NCBI GenBank assembly: GCA_020161015.1
Contig: JAIUOT010000057.1
Coordinates: forward strand, 62,001 to 126,000
Direction: 5' to 3'
DNA from: Actinomycetota bacterium
Lineage (GTDB): Bacteria > Actinomycetota > Actinomycetes > Propionibacteriales > Propionibacteriaceae
Length of the DNA stretch: 64,000 bases
Shown: positions 24,901 through 36,900 of the stretch, piece after piece
Numbering within the stretch: position 1 is the stretch's first letter
Layout of the letters: each line of letters opens with the position of its first letter
Program-made: the position numbers and the translations under genes
The notes under the pieces: model-generated
Database searches by the model: none
The model's input: the letters and a program-made list of their open reading frames with translations, nothing else
What the model was told of the DNA's origin: nothing

Positions 24901-27900
24901 TGGTGCCGCCGTCCGCACCCAGGAAGAGGGTGACGCCGGTGGCCGCGATCTTGAGGCTGCTGCCGTCGTCCGCTGTGCCCAGCCGGCGGTCTGCGCCGGC
25001 GGTGGCGACCTGCTCGAACGAGAACGCGCCGCCGAACTGCTGGCCGGCGATGCTCACGCTCACCGGGTGCGCGGTGCTGCCCAGCTCGACGCGCAGGAAG
25101 CGCCCGGCGGGGAGGTCGAGGCCCAGGCCGGCGTCCTTCACCGGGGAGGTCGTGGTGTTCACCGCGAGGGCGACGTCGGTCGCACCGAGGACGAGCCCGG
25201 TGTCGTCCAGGCCGACCAGCTCGACGGTCCCGGCCAGCTGGGTGGCGAGGCCCGCGCGGGTGAGCAGCAGGCTGCCGTGGCCGTCGGTGAGCTGCAGCCC
25301 GCGGTCGTCGTCCGTCGTGGACGCGGACCCGGCGTCGCCGAGGAAGAGGCGCACCCCGCTGGCGCTGATCGTGGTGACGCGCGCGCCGGCCGGGCCGGAC
25401 TGGGTGATCCACAAGGTGCCCGACAGGGTCTGCCCCGCGACCGAGAGCTGGACGTCGGTGCCGCCGATGCGCAGGCTGTTCGCCGCGGTGTCGATCTCCA
25501 GTCGCACCGTGCCGCCCAGGCTCACCGACGGCACGTTCAGCGCGACCGTGACGCTGAGCGAGCCGGTCATCGCCGGGGTGGCTCCACCGGTGAGGACGAA
25601 GCTGCCGCTGCCCTCGCTGAGGACGACCAGGTCGGTGGTGCCGTCGCCCAGGCGCAGGGAGGCGTCGGCGAGCACGACGCGGGTCGTGGTGCCGTCCTGC
25701 TCCACCGAGACCGAGCCGCGCAGGGTCTGTCCGGCGATCGTGAGCGCGATCCCGGTGCCGGCGACCCGCAGGTACGGCCCGGCCTTCACGTCGAGCGCGA
25801 CGGTGGTGCCGCCCACCGTCACCGACTCGCGCACCGGCTGGTCGGAGCGGTTCACCAGCAGGGCGAAGGTGCCCGAGACCGCGACGGAGTCCGGCAGCAG
25901 GCCGCCGAGGTCGATCCGGCCGGCCAGGCTGCCGGCGAGGCCGGCGGTGGTGACGACGAACAGGCCGGTGACCCCGTCCAGGATCGGGGTGTCGGTGGCC
26001 GAGAGGGCGAAGGCCGCCCCGCTGACCGCGATCACCGTCCGGGCTGCCCCGAGGCTCGTGGTGGCGCGGCTGACCAGGAACGACCCGGACAGCACCGGCC
26101 CACCCAGGCCGATCGCCATGCCGGTGCCGGTGAAGCCGACCGTTCCCGCAGCGGTGTCCACCTCGAAGCGCAGCTCGTCCGCGTCGAGGGTGAAGCCGGA
26201 GCCGAGATCGATGCTGGTCCGCGTCAGCGCGACCGTCCCGCGCAGGCCCGTCGGCGTGAGGGTGAGGTCCCCGTCCAGGTTCAGCGGCCCGATCGGGTCG
26301 CCGAGGTCGACCTCGACGGAGAGGGTGATCCTGGTGGTGCGTCCGGCGGCGGTGGTGGCCTGGACCACGCCCACGCTCCCCACCAGGGCGAAGCCGCCCA
26401 CGGTGAGGGTGACGTCGTCGGCGCTGAGCGACAGGCTGGGCTCGCCGGGGGCGGGGCTCGTGTCCACGGCGAGGGCGAGGTCGCCGGACAGGTCGAGGCC
26501 GGGGACGGCGAGGCTGACGGTTCCCGACACCGAGCCGGCCAGCCCGGTGGCGTCCAGCACCAGGGAGCCCGTGCCGTTGGTGAGGCGGACGACGTCGGTG
26601 GTGCCGTCGCCGAAGCCCGCCTGGAGGTTGGCGACGGTGACGGTGGTCGTCGTGCCCGACTTCTCGAAGCTGATGTCGCCGGAGAGCCGCTGGCCCGCGA
26701 TCACCAGGGCGACGCCGGTGCCCTCCACCCGCAGGTACGGTCCCGCCGGCAGCGAGAGGCTGAGCGTCTGGTCGTCGAGGGAGACCTCCTGGGTCACCTT
26801 CGCGCCGGTGGAGTTCACGGCGACGGCGAAGGTGCCGGTGAAGCCGACCGCGTCCCCGGGGACGACCAGCCGGACGGTGCCGCCGACCCGGCCGGCGACG
26901 CCTGCCGCGGTGACCGCGAAGTACGCGGTGCCGTCGGTGAGGCTGACGCCGGCGGTGAGCGCGCCGCCCGCGTCCGTGGTGCCCAGCACCAGCGTGACCC
27001 GGGTGGCGACGACCTGGACGGTGACCGGCGGCTGCGTGCCGGCGGGGGCCTGCGGGCTGACCTGGCCGGTCACCTGGGAGAATACGAAGACACCGCCGAG
27101 CTGCTGCCCGGCGACGGTGAGGCGGGCCGGGGTTGCGGTCGTGCCGACCTGGACGCGCACCGAGCGTGCGGCGAGCTCGACACCGTCGACGACCTTCGCC
27201 GCCGCGGACGTGTTCAGCTGCAGGCTCACCGCACCGGCGAGGTCGATGGCTGCGCCGCCGGCGAAGGTGATGTCGCCGGTCAGCGACAACGCCGTGCCGG
27301 CCGGGGTCAGGCTGATCTGGCCCGCTGCCACGGTGACGACCGCGACGCCGTTGCCCAGGCTGAGGGTCAGCGGGTCGCCGCCCGCGCGGGCGCTGGTGCC
27401 GAAGCTGATCGTCAGGCCGGACGGGGAGGTGGCCACGGCGACCGTGCCGGTGAGCAGTTGCCCGCCCACGCCGATCGCCAGGTCGTCGCCCACCACGCTG
27501 ACCGTGCCGTTGGCGACCGACTCCCCCAGCAGGGTCTGCGGCGAGCCGGTGTTGTTGAGCCGCACGTCCACCGTGCCGGTGAGCGTCACCCCGGAGAAGC
27601 CGGCGAGGGTGATCGTGCCGGTCACGGCGAAGGCGTGCCCGGTGCCGGCCTTGATCGCCTGGCCCGCGGTGACCGCGATGTACACGCCCTGGGCGAGCGG
27701 GTTGGGTTCGGTGCCCGCGTCGTCGAGGTAGCCCGGGCCCTTGCCGACGAAGACCCGCGCAGAGGTGATCGTCAGCACGCCGGCGCCGAAGGTCAGGTCG
27801 CCGTAGATCTCGACGTTGTCGCCGATCCGGATGCCGCCGGAGACGGTCACCACGACGAACGGCGAGCCCGCGCTGGCGACCTCGGTGTCGCTGAAGGTGA

Positions 27901-30900
27901 GCTGGAGCGTCGCGGTGCCCACGGCCACGACCTGGTCGACCGCGCCGGTGGTGTTGTTGAAGCGGACGGAGACCCGGGCGCCCGCGCTGAACGCGCTGCT
28001 CGCCGACACCGACACCGCGCCGGCGAAGTAGCCCGCGACGCCGGCCGCCGTGACGAGGAAGACGCCCTCGCCCTCGGTCACCGAGTGGCCGTCCGTGCCG
28101 CCGGTCGGGGTGAGGGAGACGCTGACGCCCGTGAACGCGACCACCGTCGAGGTGGTCGCCCCCTGGGTGCTGCGGCTGACGGCGAAGCTGCCGCGCAGCG
28201 TGAAGCCGCCCGCCCCTCCGATGCCGAGGGCGCCGTCGACGACGGTCACCGCGACGAAGGGTCCGGCGGCGACGTCGATGCCGAGTTCCGGTCGCGCGAC
28301 GTCGGCGGGCGTCGTGTTGAGCTGGAGCGCGACCGCTCCGGACAGCGTCACGCCGGGGAGGTGGAAGACGCCGTCCAGCGAGCCGCTGAAGCTCGCGGCG
28401 ACGCCGGCGGTGGTGACCACCAGTGCGCCGGACCAGTGGTTGTCCGCGGTCACGGTGACGGCGGAGCCGAGGGTGAAGGTGACCGTGGTGGCCGCCAGCG
28501 CCACCTCACCGGTCACGGCGTCGTAGCGGACGTCGAGGCTGGCGGCGCCGAGGCTGAATGCGGGGGCGGCGAGCGTGATCGAGGCGCCGGTGACACGGAC
28601 GGCGACACCCGGGGCGATCCCGCCGGAGGTGGTCGTGCCGCTGTTGAAGGCGACCGCGACCGAGCCGGTCACCGTCAGCCCTCCGGTGTTCACCTGGAGG
28701 GTGGTCACGGTCAGGGTGCCGACGCTGCCGGCCGCCGTGGTGGTCAGGGTGCCGGTGATCCCGCCGGCCAGCACCAGGGGTCCCGCGCCGAACGCGATGC
28801 GGCCGTTGCGGACGTCGATCGACAGCGAGCCGGTCGCCTTCGTGATCGTGACGTCGGCCACCAGCTCGACCGCGCCGCTGACCGCGAGGGTCACGCCCGT
28901 GCCCGAGATCCGCAGCGGGACGTCCGCACCGATGTTCAGGGTGGTGGTGACTCCGGCGACGGTGAACGACTCGGTGACGGTGCCGCCGGTGCTGTTCAGC
29001 TCCAGGCCGAGGGTGCCCGCCAGCGTGAGCCCGGGGACGCCGACCAGTGCGACGGTGCCGCTCACGCGCCCGGCGATCCCGGTGCCGGGGAGGACGAAGA
29101 GCGCCGTGCCGTCGGTCAGCGTCAGCAGGGTGCGGGTGCCGTCGCCCAGGGAGAGCTGCACGGAGGTGAGGGCCAGGCGCACCACGCTGCCGCCGTCGTC
29201 GGTCGTCGCGTTCTCGAGCAGGAGGTTGCCGCGCAGGCTCTGGCCGGCCACGACGACGGTGACGCCGACGCCCTCGACCCGCAGGTACGGGCCCGCGGGC
29301 AGGTCGAGCGACACCCGTCCGCCGCCCACGACGAGCTCCTCTGCGACCGCGACGCCGGTGGTGTTGACGGCCAGCCGGATCGTCCCGGTCACACTGAACG
29401 GCGCCGACGCGACCTGGAGGGTGGCCGACAGCGTGCCGGCCACACCGGAGCCGGTGAGGACCAGCAGCCCCGAGATCTGGTCCGCGCCGAAACCGCCCAG
29501 GGCCAGGGAGCCGTTCGCGAGCCCGACGCGGACCACGCCGGCACCGTCGGCGGTCGTCGCCTGTTCGAAGGCGACGTCCGCCTCGAGCTCCTGTCCGAGG
29601 ACGGCCACCCGCGCGTGGCCGGCGAGCGCGACGGCGATCGGTGAGGCACCGGTGGTGTCGAGGTCGATCGACACGTCACCGGTGACGGACACCCCGCCCG
29701 CGGCGAGGGCGAGCGACACGTCCAGTGACAGGACGAGACCGGCCGCGGAGAGCACGACCTCCGCGGTCGTGCCGGTCACCTGGCGCGCGGTGAGGACCGG
29801 CGCGTCGGCCGTCCCGCCCAGCGCGAGGCTGGTGTTGCGCAGGCGCAGGGTGAGCGTGCCGGCCGCTGTGTCGCGGACGATGGCCAGGTCGGTGGCCAGC
29901 CGCTGGCCAGCCACCTCCAGGGTGATGTCCTCGCCCACCACGGCGAGGTAGTCGCCGGGCGGCGCGGCGAGCTCGATGGGCTCGCCGTCACCGATCCGGA
30001 AGCTCGTCAACAGCTCGGCCGTGCCGGTGTTGAGCACGACCTCCAGGCTGCCCGACAGGCTCACCTGCGGGACGGAGAGCGCGACCGTGCCGGCGATCCG
30101 GCCGGCCAGCCCGTCCGTGCCGGAGACCAGCAGCGCGGTCCCGCCGGTGACGGTCAGCAACCCCCCGAAGCTGACCGTCACCTGGCTCAGGGCCACCCGC
30201 AGCACGGTGCTGGGCGAGGTGGCTGTTGTGGTGGCCTTCTCGACGGCGATGTTGCCGGAGAAGGACTGGCCGAACACCGTCAGCGTGATGCCGGTGCCCT
30301 CGACCCGCAGGTACGGGCCGGCCGCGAGGGAGAGGTCGACGGTGTGGCCGGCGAACGTCACCGACGCCGAGACCTCCGCCGCCGTGGTGTTGACCGCGAC
30401 CGAGAGCGTCCCGCTGAACCCCGCGTCGGCGCCGAGGTCGAGGGTGATCGCGCCCGAGATGGTGCCGGCGAGCCCGCTGCCGGAGACCACCAGCAGGCCC
30501 GTGCCGCCGACCAGCGCCACGCCGTACCCGGGGCCGCCGATCGACAGGCCCACGTCGGCGAGGCCGAGGATCGTCACGGCCGCGCCGTCGCCGTCCGTCC
30601 CGCGCTGCACGAGCACGTCGGCGGTCAGCTGCTGGCCCGCGATGGTCAGGCTGAGGTCGTCGGCGACCACCCGCAGCGGTGTGGTCGCGCCGGCACGCGT
30701 GTCGGCCTCCACCGTCACGGTGGTGCCGTCGAGGCCGAGGGCGGGGACGTCGATGGTGGCCTGGATGCTGCCGAACAGGCCGGCGGCGGTGAGAGTGAGC
30801 GAGCCGCTGACGGCGCTGACCGTGACGGCGGAACCCAGGTCGATGCCCGCGTCCGCCAGCGTGACGGTGACGTCTCCGCCCGTGCGGCCGAAGTCGATCG

Positions 30901-33900
30901 TGCCGGTCAGCGCCACGCCGCCGAAGGCGAGAGTCGCCCCGCTCACGGTGAACTCGGTGACCGTCGTCGTGGCGTCGAACGCGACGTCGACGCCGGCGTC
31001 GGTGCTGCCGGGGATGACGAGGGTCTCGTCGATGACCGCGCCGGTGGTGTTGACCCGCACCGCCGTGGTGCCGGCGAGGGTGAGCCCGGACACTCCGACG
31101 ATGCTGACGGTGCCGGAGGCGACGAGGGCGTAGCCGCCGTTGTAGGAGATGAGGCCGACCCGCGCGTCGCTGAGCAGGACGCCGACCGCGAGCGGGTTCA
31201 CCGCTCCGCTGGCGAGCTTGGCCGGCCCCCGTCCGAGGAACACCATCAGGCCCGTGCCCGCGAACACCTGGGCGGCGACGCTCGCCCCGCCGACGGTGAT
31301 CGTGCCGTCGGAGAAGCTGACGTTGCCCTCGATCGTCACGAAGTCGCCGATCGTGAGCGTGGCGTCGGAGATGCTGAGGCTGAACGAGTTCGCCGGCACC
31401 GCCACGCTGAGCGTGCGTCCGTCGAGTTCGACGCTCGCCTCGACGTCACCGCCGGTCGTGTTGACCTGGAGCAGCGCGCTGCCGGAGATCGACGCCCCAC
31501 CGGCGGACGCGGCCGCGGTGCCGGACAGGTAGCCGGCGACGCCGCCGTCGCTGATCACCAGCAGGCCGGACCCGTTGGTGAGGGCGGCCTCCGTCGCGGT
31601 GCCGATCCAGGCGGTGAGCCCGCTGACGGCGATCACCGTCTGCACGCCGCCGTCCACCGTGGCCCGGGAGAAGGAGAGCGCGCCGCTGATCCGGCCCAGG
31701 GACGCCACCGAGAGCGGCTGGTCGGCGGGGACGATCAGGGTGACGCGGAAGGCGCCGGTGGCGGTGTCGATGGCCACGGCCACGTCGAAGGTTCCGCTGA
31801 CGAGGTCGGCGAGCGCGAACGTCGCCCGCGCCGACAGGGTCCCGCGGACGCCGTCGGCGGCCACGATCAGGGTGGCGTCGAGCTCGGAGACCTCCAGCGC
31901 GGGATCGGTGGCCGACGGATCGGCGGCGAAGGAGAAGCCGCCGTCGGCGACGGTGAGCTCGATGCCGTCCGCGGTGCGGGAGAACCAGGCCTCGCCGGCC
32001 CGGATCACGACGCCGGCGACGGTCAGTTCGAGCGTGCTGCCGCCGACCCTGACCCTGCCGGCCGCGGTGTCGAGTTCCGCTCCGATGTCTCCGCTGAGGC
32101 TCACCCCGGGGACGCTCAGCGCGACGCTGCCGCTGACGGCCCCGGTCAGGCCGGCGGCGGAGACCGTCAGGGTGGCCGCCGCGCCGGTCAGCCGGACGGC
32201 CCCGCCCGCGAGTTCGACGATGCCGTTGGCGAGGACGAACTCGAGGTCGTCGGCCGCGGTGACGCTGAGGTCGCCGCTGATCGTCTGGCCGAGGACGGCG
32301 AGCGTGACGCCGGTGCCCGCGACGGAGAAGGTGCCGGCGGCCGTGTCGAAGGACGCGGCGAGCGAGCCGGACAGGGTGACGTCAGTGACGGCCAGCGCCA
32401 GGTCGCCGGCGACGGTGCCGGTGAGGCCCGCGGCGGTGACCACGAACTCGCCACTGCCGTTGGCCAGCGTGAGCACTCCTCCGCCGAGGGAGAACGCCGC
32501 GTCGCTCACCGCGATGGTGGCCACGGTGGCGCCGGTGCCGTCGACGCCCCGGCTGACCGCCAGCGTCGCGGTGACCGTCTGCCCGCCGATCGTCAGCCGC
32601 GCGCCAGAGGCGACCACGCGCAGCCACGGCCCGGCCGGGAGGCCGCCGACGGCGACACCGGAGGTGTTGACCTCGACAGAGACGTCGGAGCTGAACTGGA
32701 GGGCGTCCAGGTCGGAGCTCACCGTGCCGGACAGCGAACCGGAGACCCCGGCACTGTTCACCGCCAGCGCGCCGGTGATGCCGTCCACCGCGAGCAGCGT
32801 GGCGGCGCCGGCGGCGATGCGGAACGACCCGCCGGTGACGCCCAGCTCGACGGTGGTGACGCCGCCGGTGGTGGTGGCCGACAGGCGGAACGATGCGACC
32901 TCGAGCTCCACGGTGGCCAGCGTCACCGTCACGGTGGTGCCGGTGATCGCCAGCGACTGGCCGGACGCGTCGGAGGCCAGGTCGAGGCTGAAGTCGCCGG
33001 ACGCGGCCAGGCCGGGGGCGGTGACGACGAGCGTGCCGGCGATGCTGCCCGACGCTCCGGTGCTGGTGAGGGCGAGGTCGCCCGCCCCGGTGAAGGCGAT
33101 GCCGGAACCCGCGCCGCCGAGCGTCAGGCGCAGCGCGGTCGCCGCCACGGTCAGCCCGTCCGCGGACTGGGTGATGGCGAGGTCTGCGGTGAGCGCCTGG
33201 CCGCCGATCACCAGCGTGGCGCCGGTCGCGGTGACCTGGACGAAGGCGTTCCCGGCGTCCGCGACCTCTGAGGCCGTGAACGACAGCAGGCGGTCACCGG
33301 TGCCGCCCACGACGGGGGCGGTCTCCTCGATCGCCGTGGCGAAGCTGTTCACCCGGGCGCGGACGGTGCCGGCGGCGGTGACTCCGGCGAAACCCTCCAG
33401 CGCGAGCGAGCCGGAGGCGTCCAGGGCGTAGCGGACGCCGGTCCCGTCGGCCTCGACGAGCAGCGCGACCGCCGCACCCGACAGCCGGACGCCGCGTCCG
33501 TCCGCACCGAGGAAGATGTCTCCTGCGGTGAGCGCCAGCAGCGCTCGAACGGTGCTGCTCGTGGCCGAGCGTGCCAGGTCGAGGCGGAGGCCCACCGTGG
33601 CCGACAGCAGCCCGGTGGCGACCGCCGTCGCGGTGATCGTGCCCTCGTAGCCGGCGTCGGTGATCGTCAGGCTGCCCTCGCCGCCGGTGACCTCCAGGCG
33701 CTGCGCGGTGCCCTCGCCGAGGTCCAGCGCGAGACCCGACACCGCCAGCTCGAGGCTGTCGGCGCTCGCCGCCGCCCGCACGGTCGCGGTGATCGACTGG
33801 CCGGCGATGCTCGCGGCGAGGGTGCCGCCGACGACCAGGCCGCCGGCGCCGTAGGTGAGCTCTGCGCCGGTCAGCGCGAGCCCCGCGCCCGCCGAGCCGA

Positions 33901-36900
33901 AGGTCACGGCGCCGGTGAGGGAGAACTCCACCTGGCCCGTGGCCGCGCGGCTGGTGAGGACCAGGTCGCCGGCGATCGAGACCAGGCCGCCCGCCACCGT
34001 CGCGGTGACGCCCGCCGCGGTCAGCACGAGGTCGCGCCCGGTCTGGCTGAGCGAGGCCGAGGCGATCGACAGCGTCGCCACCTCCCCGCCCTGGGCGACG
34101 CTGAGCGTCAGGTTCGTCACGGTGAGGGTGAGGGTGCCCGAGTCGGGCTCGCCCGTGACCGTGTAGGTGGCGGAGAGCGTCGTGCTTCCGGACACCCGCC
34201 ACCCGCCGCTGGCGAGGTCGACGGCGATCGTGCCGGTCACGCTCGCGCTGCCGCTCCAGGTGGCCCCGGCCGGGTCGAAGGTCGCGGTCACCGCGAGGCC
34301 GCTGAGGGTGACCCCGGGGGCGAGCGCGAGGGTGGTGTCGCTGAGCGTTCCGTTGAGTTTCCCGACGATCCACGCGACCACGCCCTGCAGCGGGCTGCCG
34401 GTGGTGTAGGCCGAGAAGTGCGGGAGGTCGGCGGTGAGGGTCCCGGTGGCCGGGTCCCAGGTGGTGGCCTGCTGCTGGAGCGTCCCGTCTGCGGCGACGT
34501 AGTAGATGACGGCACCGGCGTCGGCGGCCGCGACCTGGATGGACAGCCGGGGTGCGATGGCGAAGGTGCTGATCACCGCGCCGGTGCGGGCGTCCCGGGC
34601 GTGCAGGTCGTAGACCGGGGAGCCGAGGTGGAGGCCGCTGATCGTCGCGGCGCGGGGGGTCATGCTCACCCATGCGTCTGCGCGGAGCGATCCGGGGGCG
34701 AAGCTGAGGGTGGCGCCGGGGGCGGTGAGGGTTCCGCCGAGGGCGGCGAGGACGAGGACGGCGCCGGCGGGACGGCCGGTCGGGAGGGTGGTGCTGAAGC
34801 GGGTGAGGTCTGCGGTGACGGTGGCGTCGGTACGCGTCTCGATCGCCGGTGGGCCGCGTCCGGCGTGGATCACCAGGGGGCCGCCGGCGAGGACGGGCGA
34901 CGACGCACCGACCACGGCGGAGAACCCCGCGTCGTTGACGGCCACCCCCGGGTCAGGCAGGCCGGCGCCGCCGCCGACCGTCGCGGCGGAGGCACCGCCG
35001 ACGAGAGCCTGCAGCCGCGCGCCGCCCGCCACCTCGGCCAGGAGCCCCGCGGGAAGGTCGACGACGGCCAGCGCGGACGAGCCGACACCCGCCTGGCCCG
35101 ACAGCCGCACCGGCAGGGCGACAGCGGTGAAGGGCAGCCCGCCCAGGCCGGCCAGCGCGTCCGAGGCCACCGGCGTCCACCGCCCGGCGAGCGCGTGGGC
35201 GGTCGTGCGGGAGGTCCCGGTGGCGGTGGCGTCCAGTGCGCCGGTGAGCAGGAGGGAGCGTCCGATGGCGGCGGTCGTGGTGTGGTCGGCCGCGACGAGG
35301 GCCGTGCCCTGGCCGCTGGCGATCGCCGTGGCGTCCTGGGTGGCGGTGATCGTGAGGTCCCCGACGGTGAGGGCCGGCCCGGCGGACAGCCGGGCACCGG
35401 TGTCGGCGAGCGAGGAGACCAGTGCCGGCCCCCCGGCGGTGACCGAGGTGGCATCGGTGCTGGTGGCGGCGAGGACGAGCGAGTCCGCCCCGCGAAGGTC
35501 GGCCGCCTCGCCGACGCCGGCCGCGGTCCGCGCGGAACTGACCGCGACACCGAGGCCGCCGGCGGTGACCTCGAGCTGGTGGCCGGCGCTCGCGCTCACG
35601 GCGAGGCCGCTGTCGACGCTCACCAGTGCGCCGTCATCGATACCGCTCGTGGTGGTCAGCACGACGTGGACGACGGCGTCTCCGGCCGCGGCCAGCCGCA
35701 GCCGGTCGGTCGTGGACGCGTCGACCTGCGTTGCCGAGCCGGCGGCGATGTGGACGGTGCCGGACAGACCGGCGGAGGTGGTGCTGGACAACCCGGCGGC
35801 CAGGTCGGTGCCGGCAGCGAAGGACAGCGTCCCACCGGCCGTGGCGGCCAGCCGGACGCCCGCTGCGGCCAGGTCTGCATCGGACACCGAGACGCTCGTC
35901 ACCCGGGTCAGTCCCGCGACCAGTGCGGTGCCGACGTCGGCGGAGAGGTTCGTCGTGGTCGCGGCGGTCACGGCCAGCTGCTGGCCCGCAGAGACGGACG
36001 TGCCCTGCACCGACGTCGCGGCGAGGGCCGCTGCCGCCGTCGCGTCACCGAGGACGGCCCTCAGGTCCGCGCGCGTGCTGATCGCCACCGAGCCGGTCGC
36101 CCCGATCGTCGAGCCCGTGACCTGCACGACGGCGCCGGCGTCCGAGCGCCCGGAGGCGGAGGCGGACAGGTCGACGTCGCCGCCGAAGACCTCGGTGTCC
36201 TTCAGGACGAGCAGCGCGTGGGCCGTGTCGCCCGCGGCCACGGCGCCGAGCGTGATGTCCCCGGCACCGTCGCTGCCGCGGGTGTCGATGGTGGCGCTGT
36301 CGGCGAGGATGCTCTCGGCGACCACGCTGAGGTCGGCGCCGGTGGCGAGCTCGACGCGTCCGCTGAAGGTCACCGTCGACCCGCTCGCCGTCACGGAGAA
36401 CCGGTACGACGGGGCCACGACCCGGAGCAGCGCGAGCAGGCTGCGGATCAGGAGCTGGTGGTCGTCCCCGGTGAGCGAGAGGTCGCCCGAGCCGTCGACG
36501 CCCACCTCGTCCTGGCCCTCGACGTCCACCTCGAGACTGCTGCGCAGGCCACTCAGGTCGATGCTGATCGAAGCCTGGCCACCGGCCACGCGGACGTGGG
36601 TGATGCCGTCGCCCGAGACCCGGACGGAGGTGTCACCGCGGGTGAAGACCCACTGGCCGGCCTCCGGATCGAACCAGACCCTGCCCTTGCCGGAGGCGGT
36701 GCCCGGGTACAGGACGGCGCTCGCGCCGTCGATCTGCCAGCGGGCGGGGACGGCGGCTGCCGGCTCGTCCGTGGCGCCGTCGCCGGCACCGGCGGTGGCG
36801 GGCGCGTCGGTGGCAGGTCCGTCCGGCGTGGCGGGCGCCGGTTCGTCCGCGATCGTGGGCGCCGGTGCCGGCTCCTCCGCGGCGGGGGCCGAGGGCTCGT

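Noticed and set aside
18131-29644. A 3,837-codon open frame on the plus strand
   Set aside because: Same shadow effect opposite the repeat array. There is no start context and no recognisable protein features.
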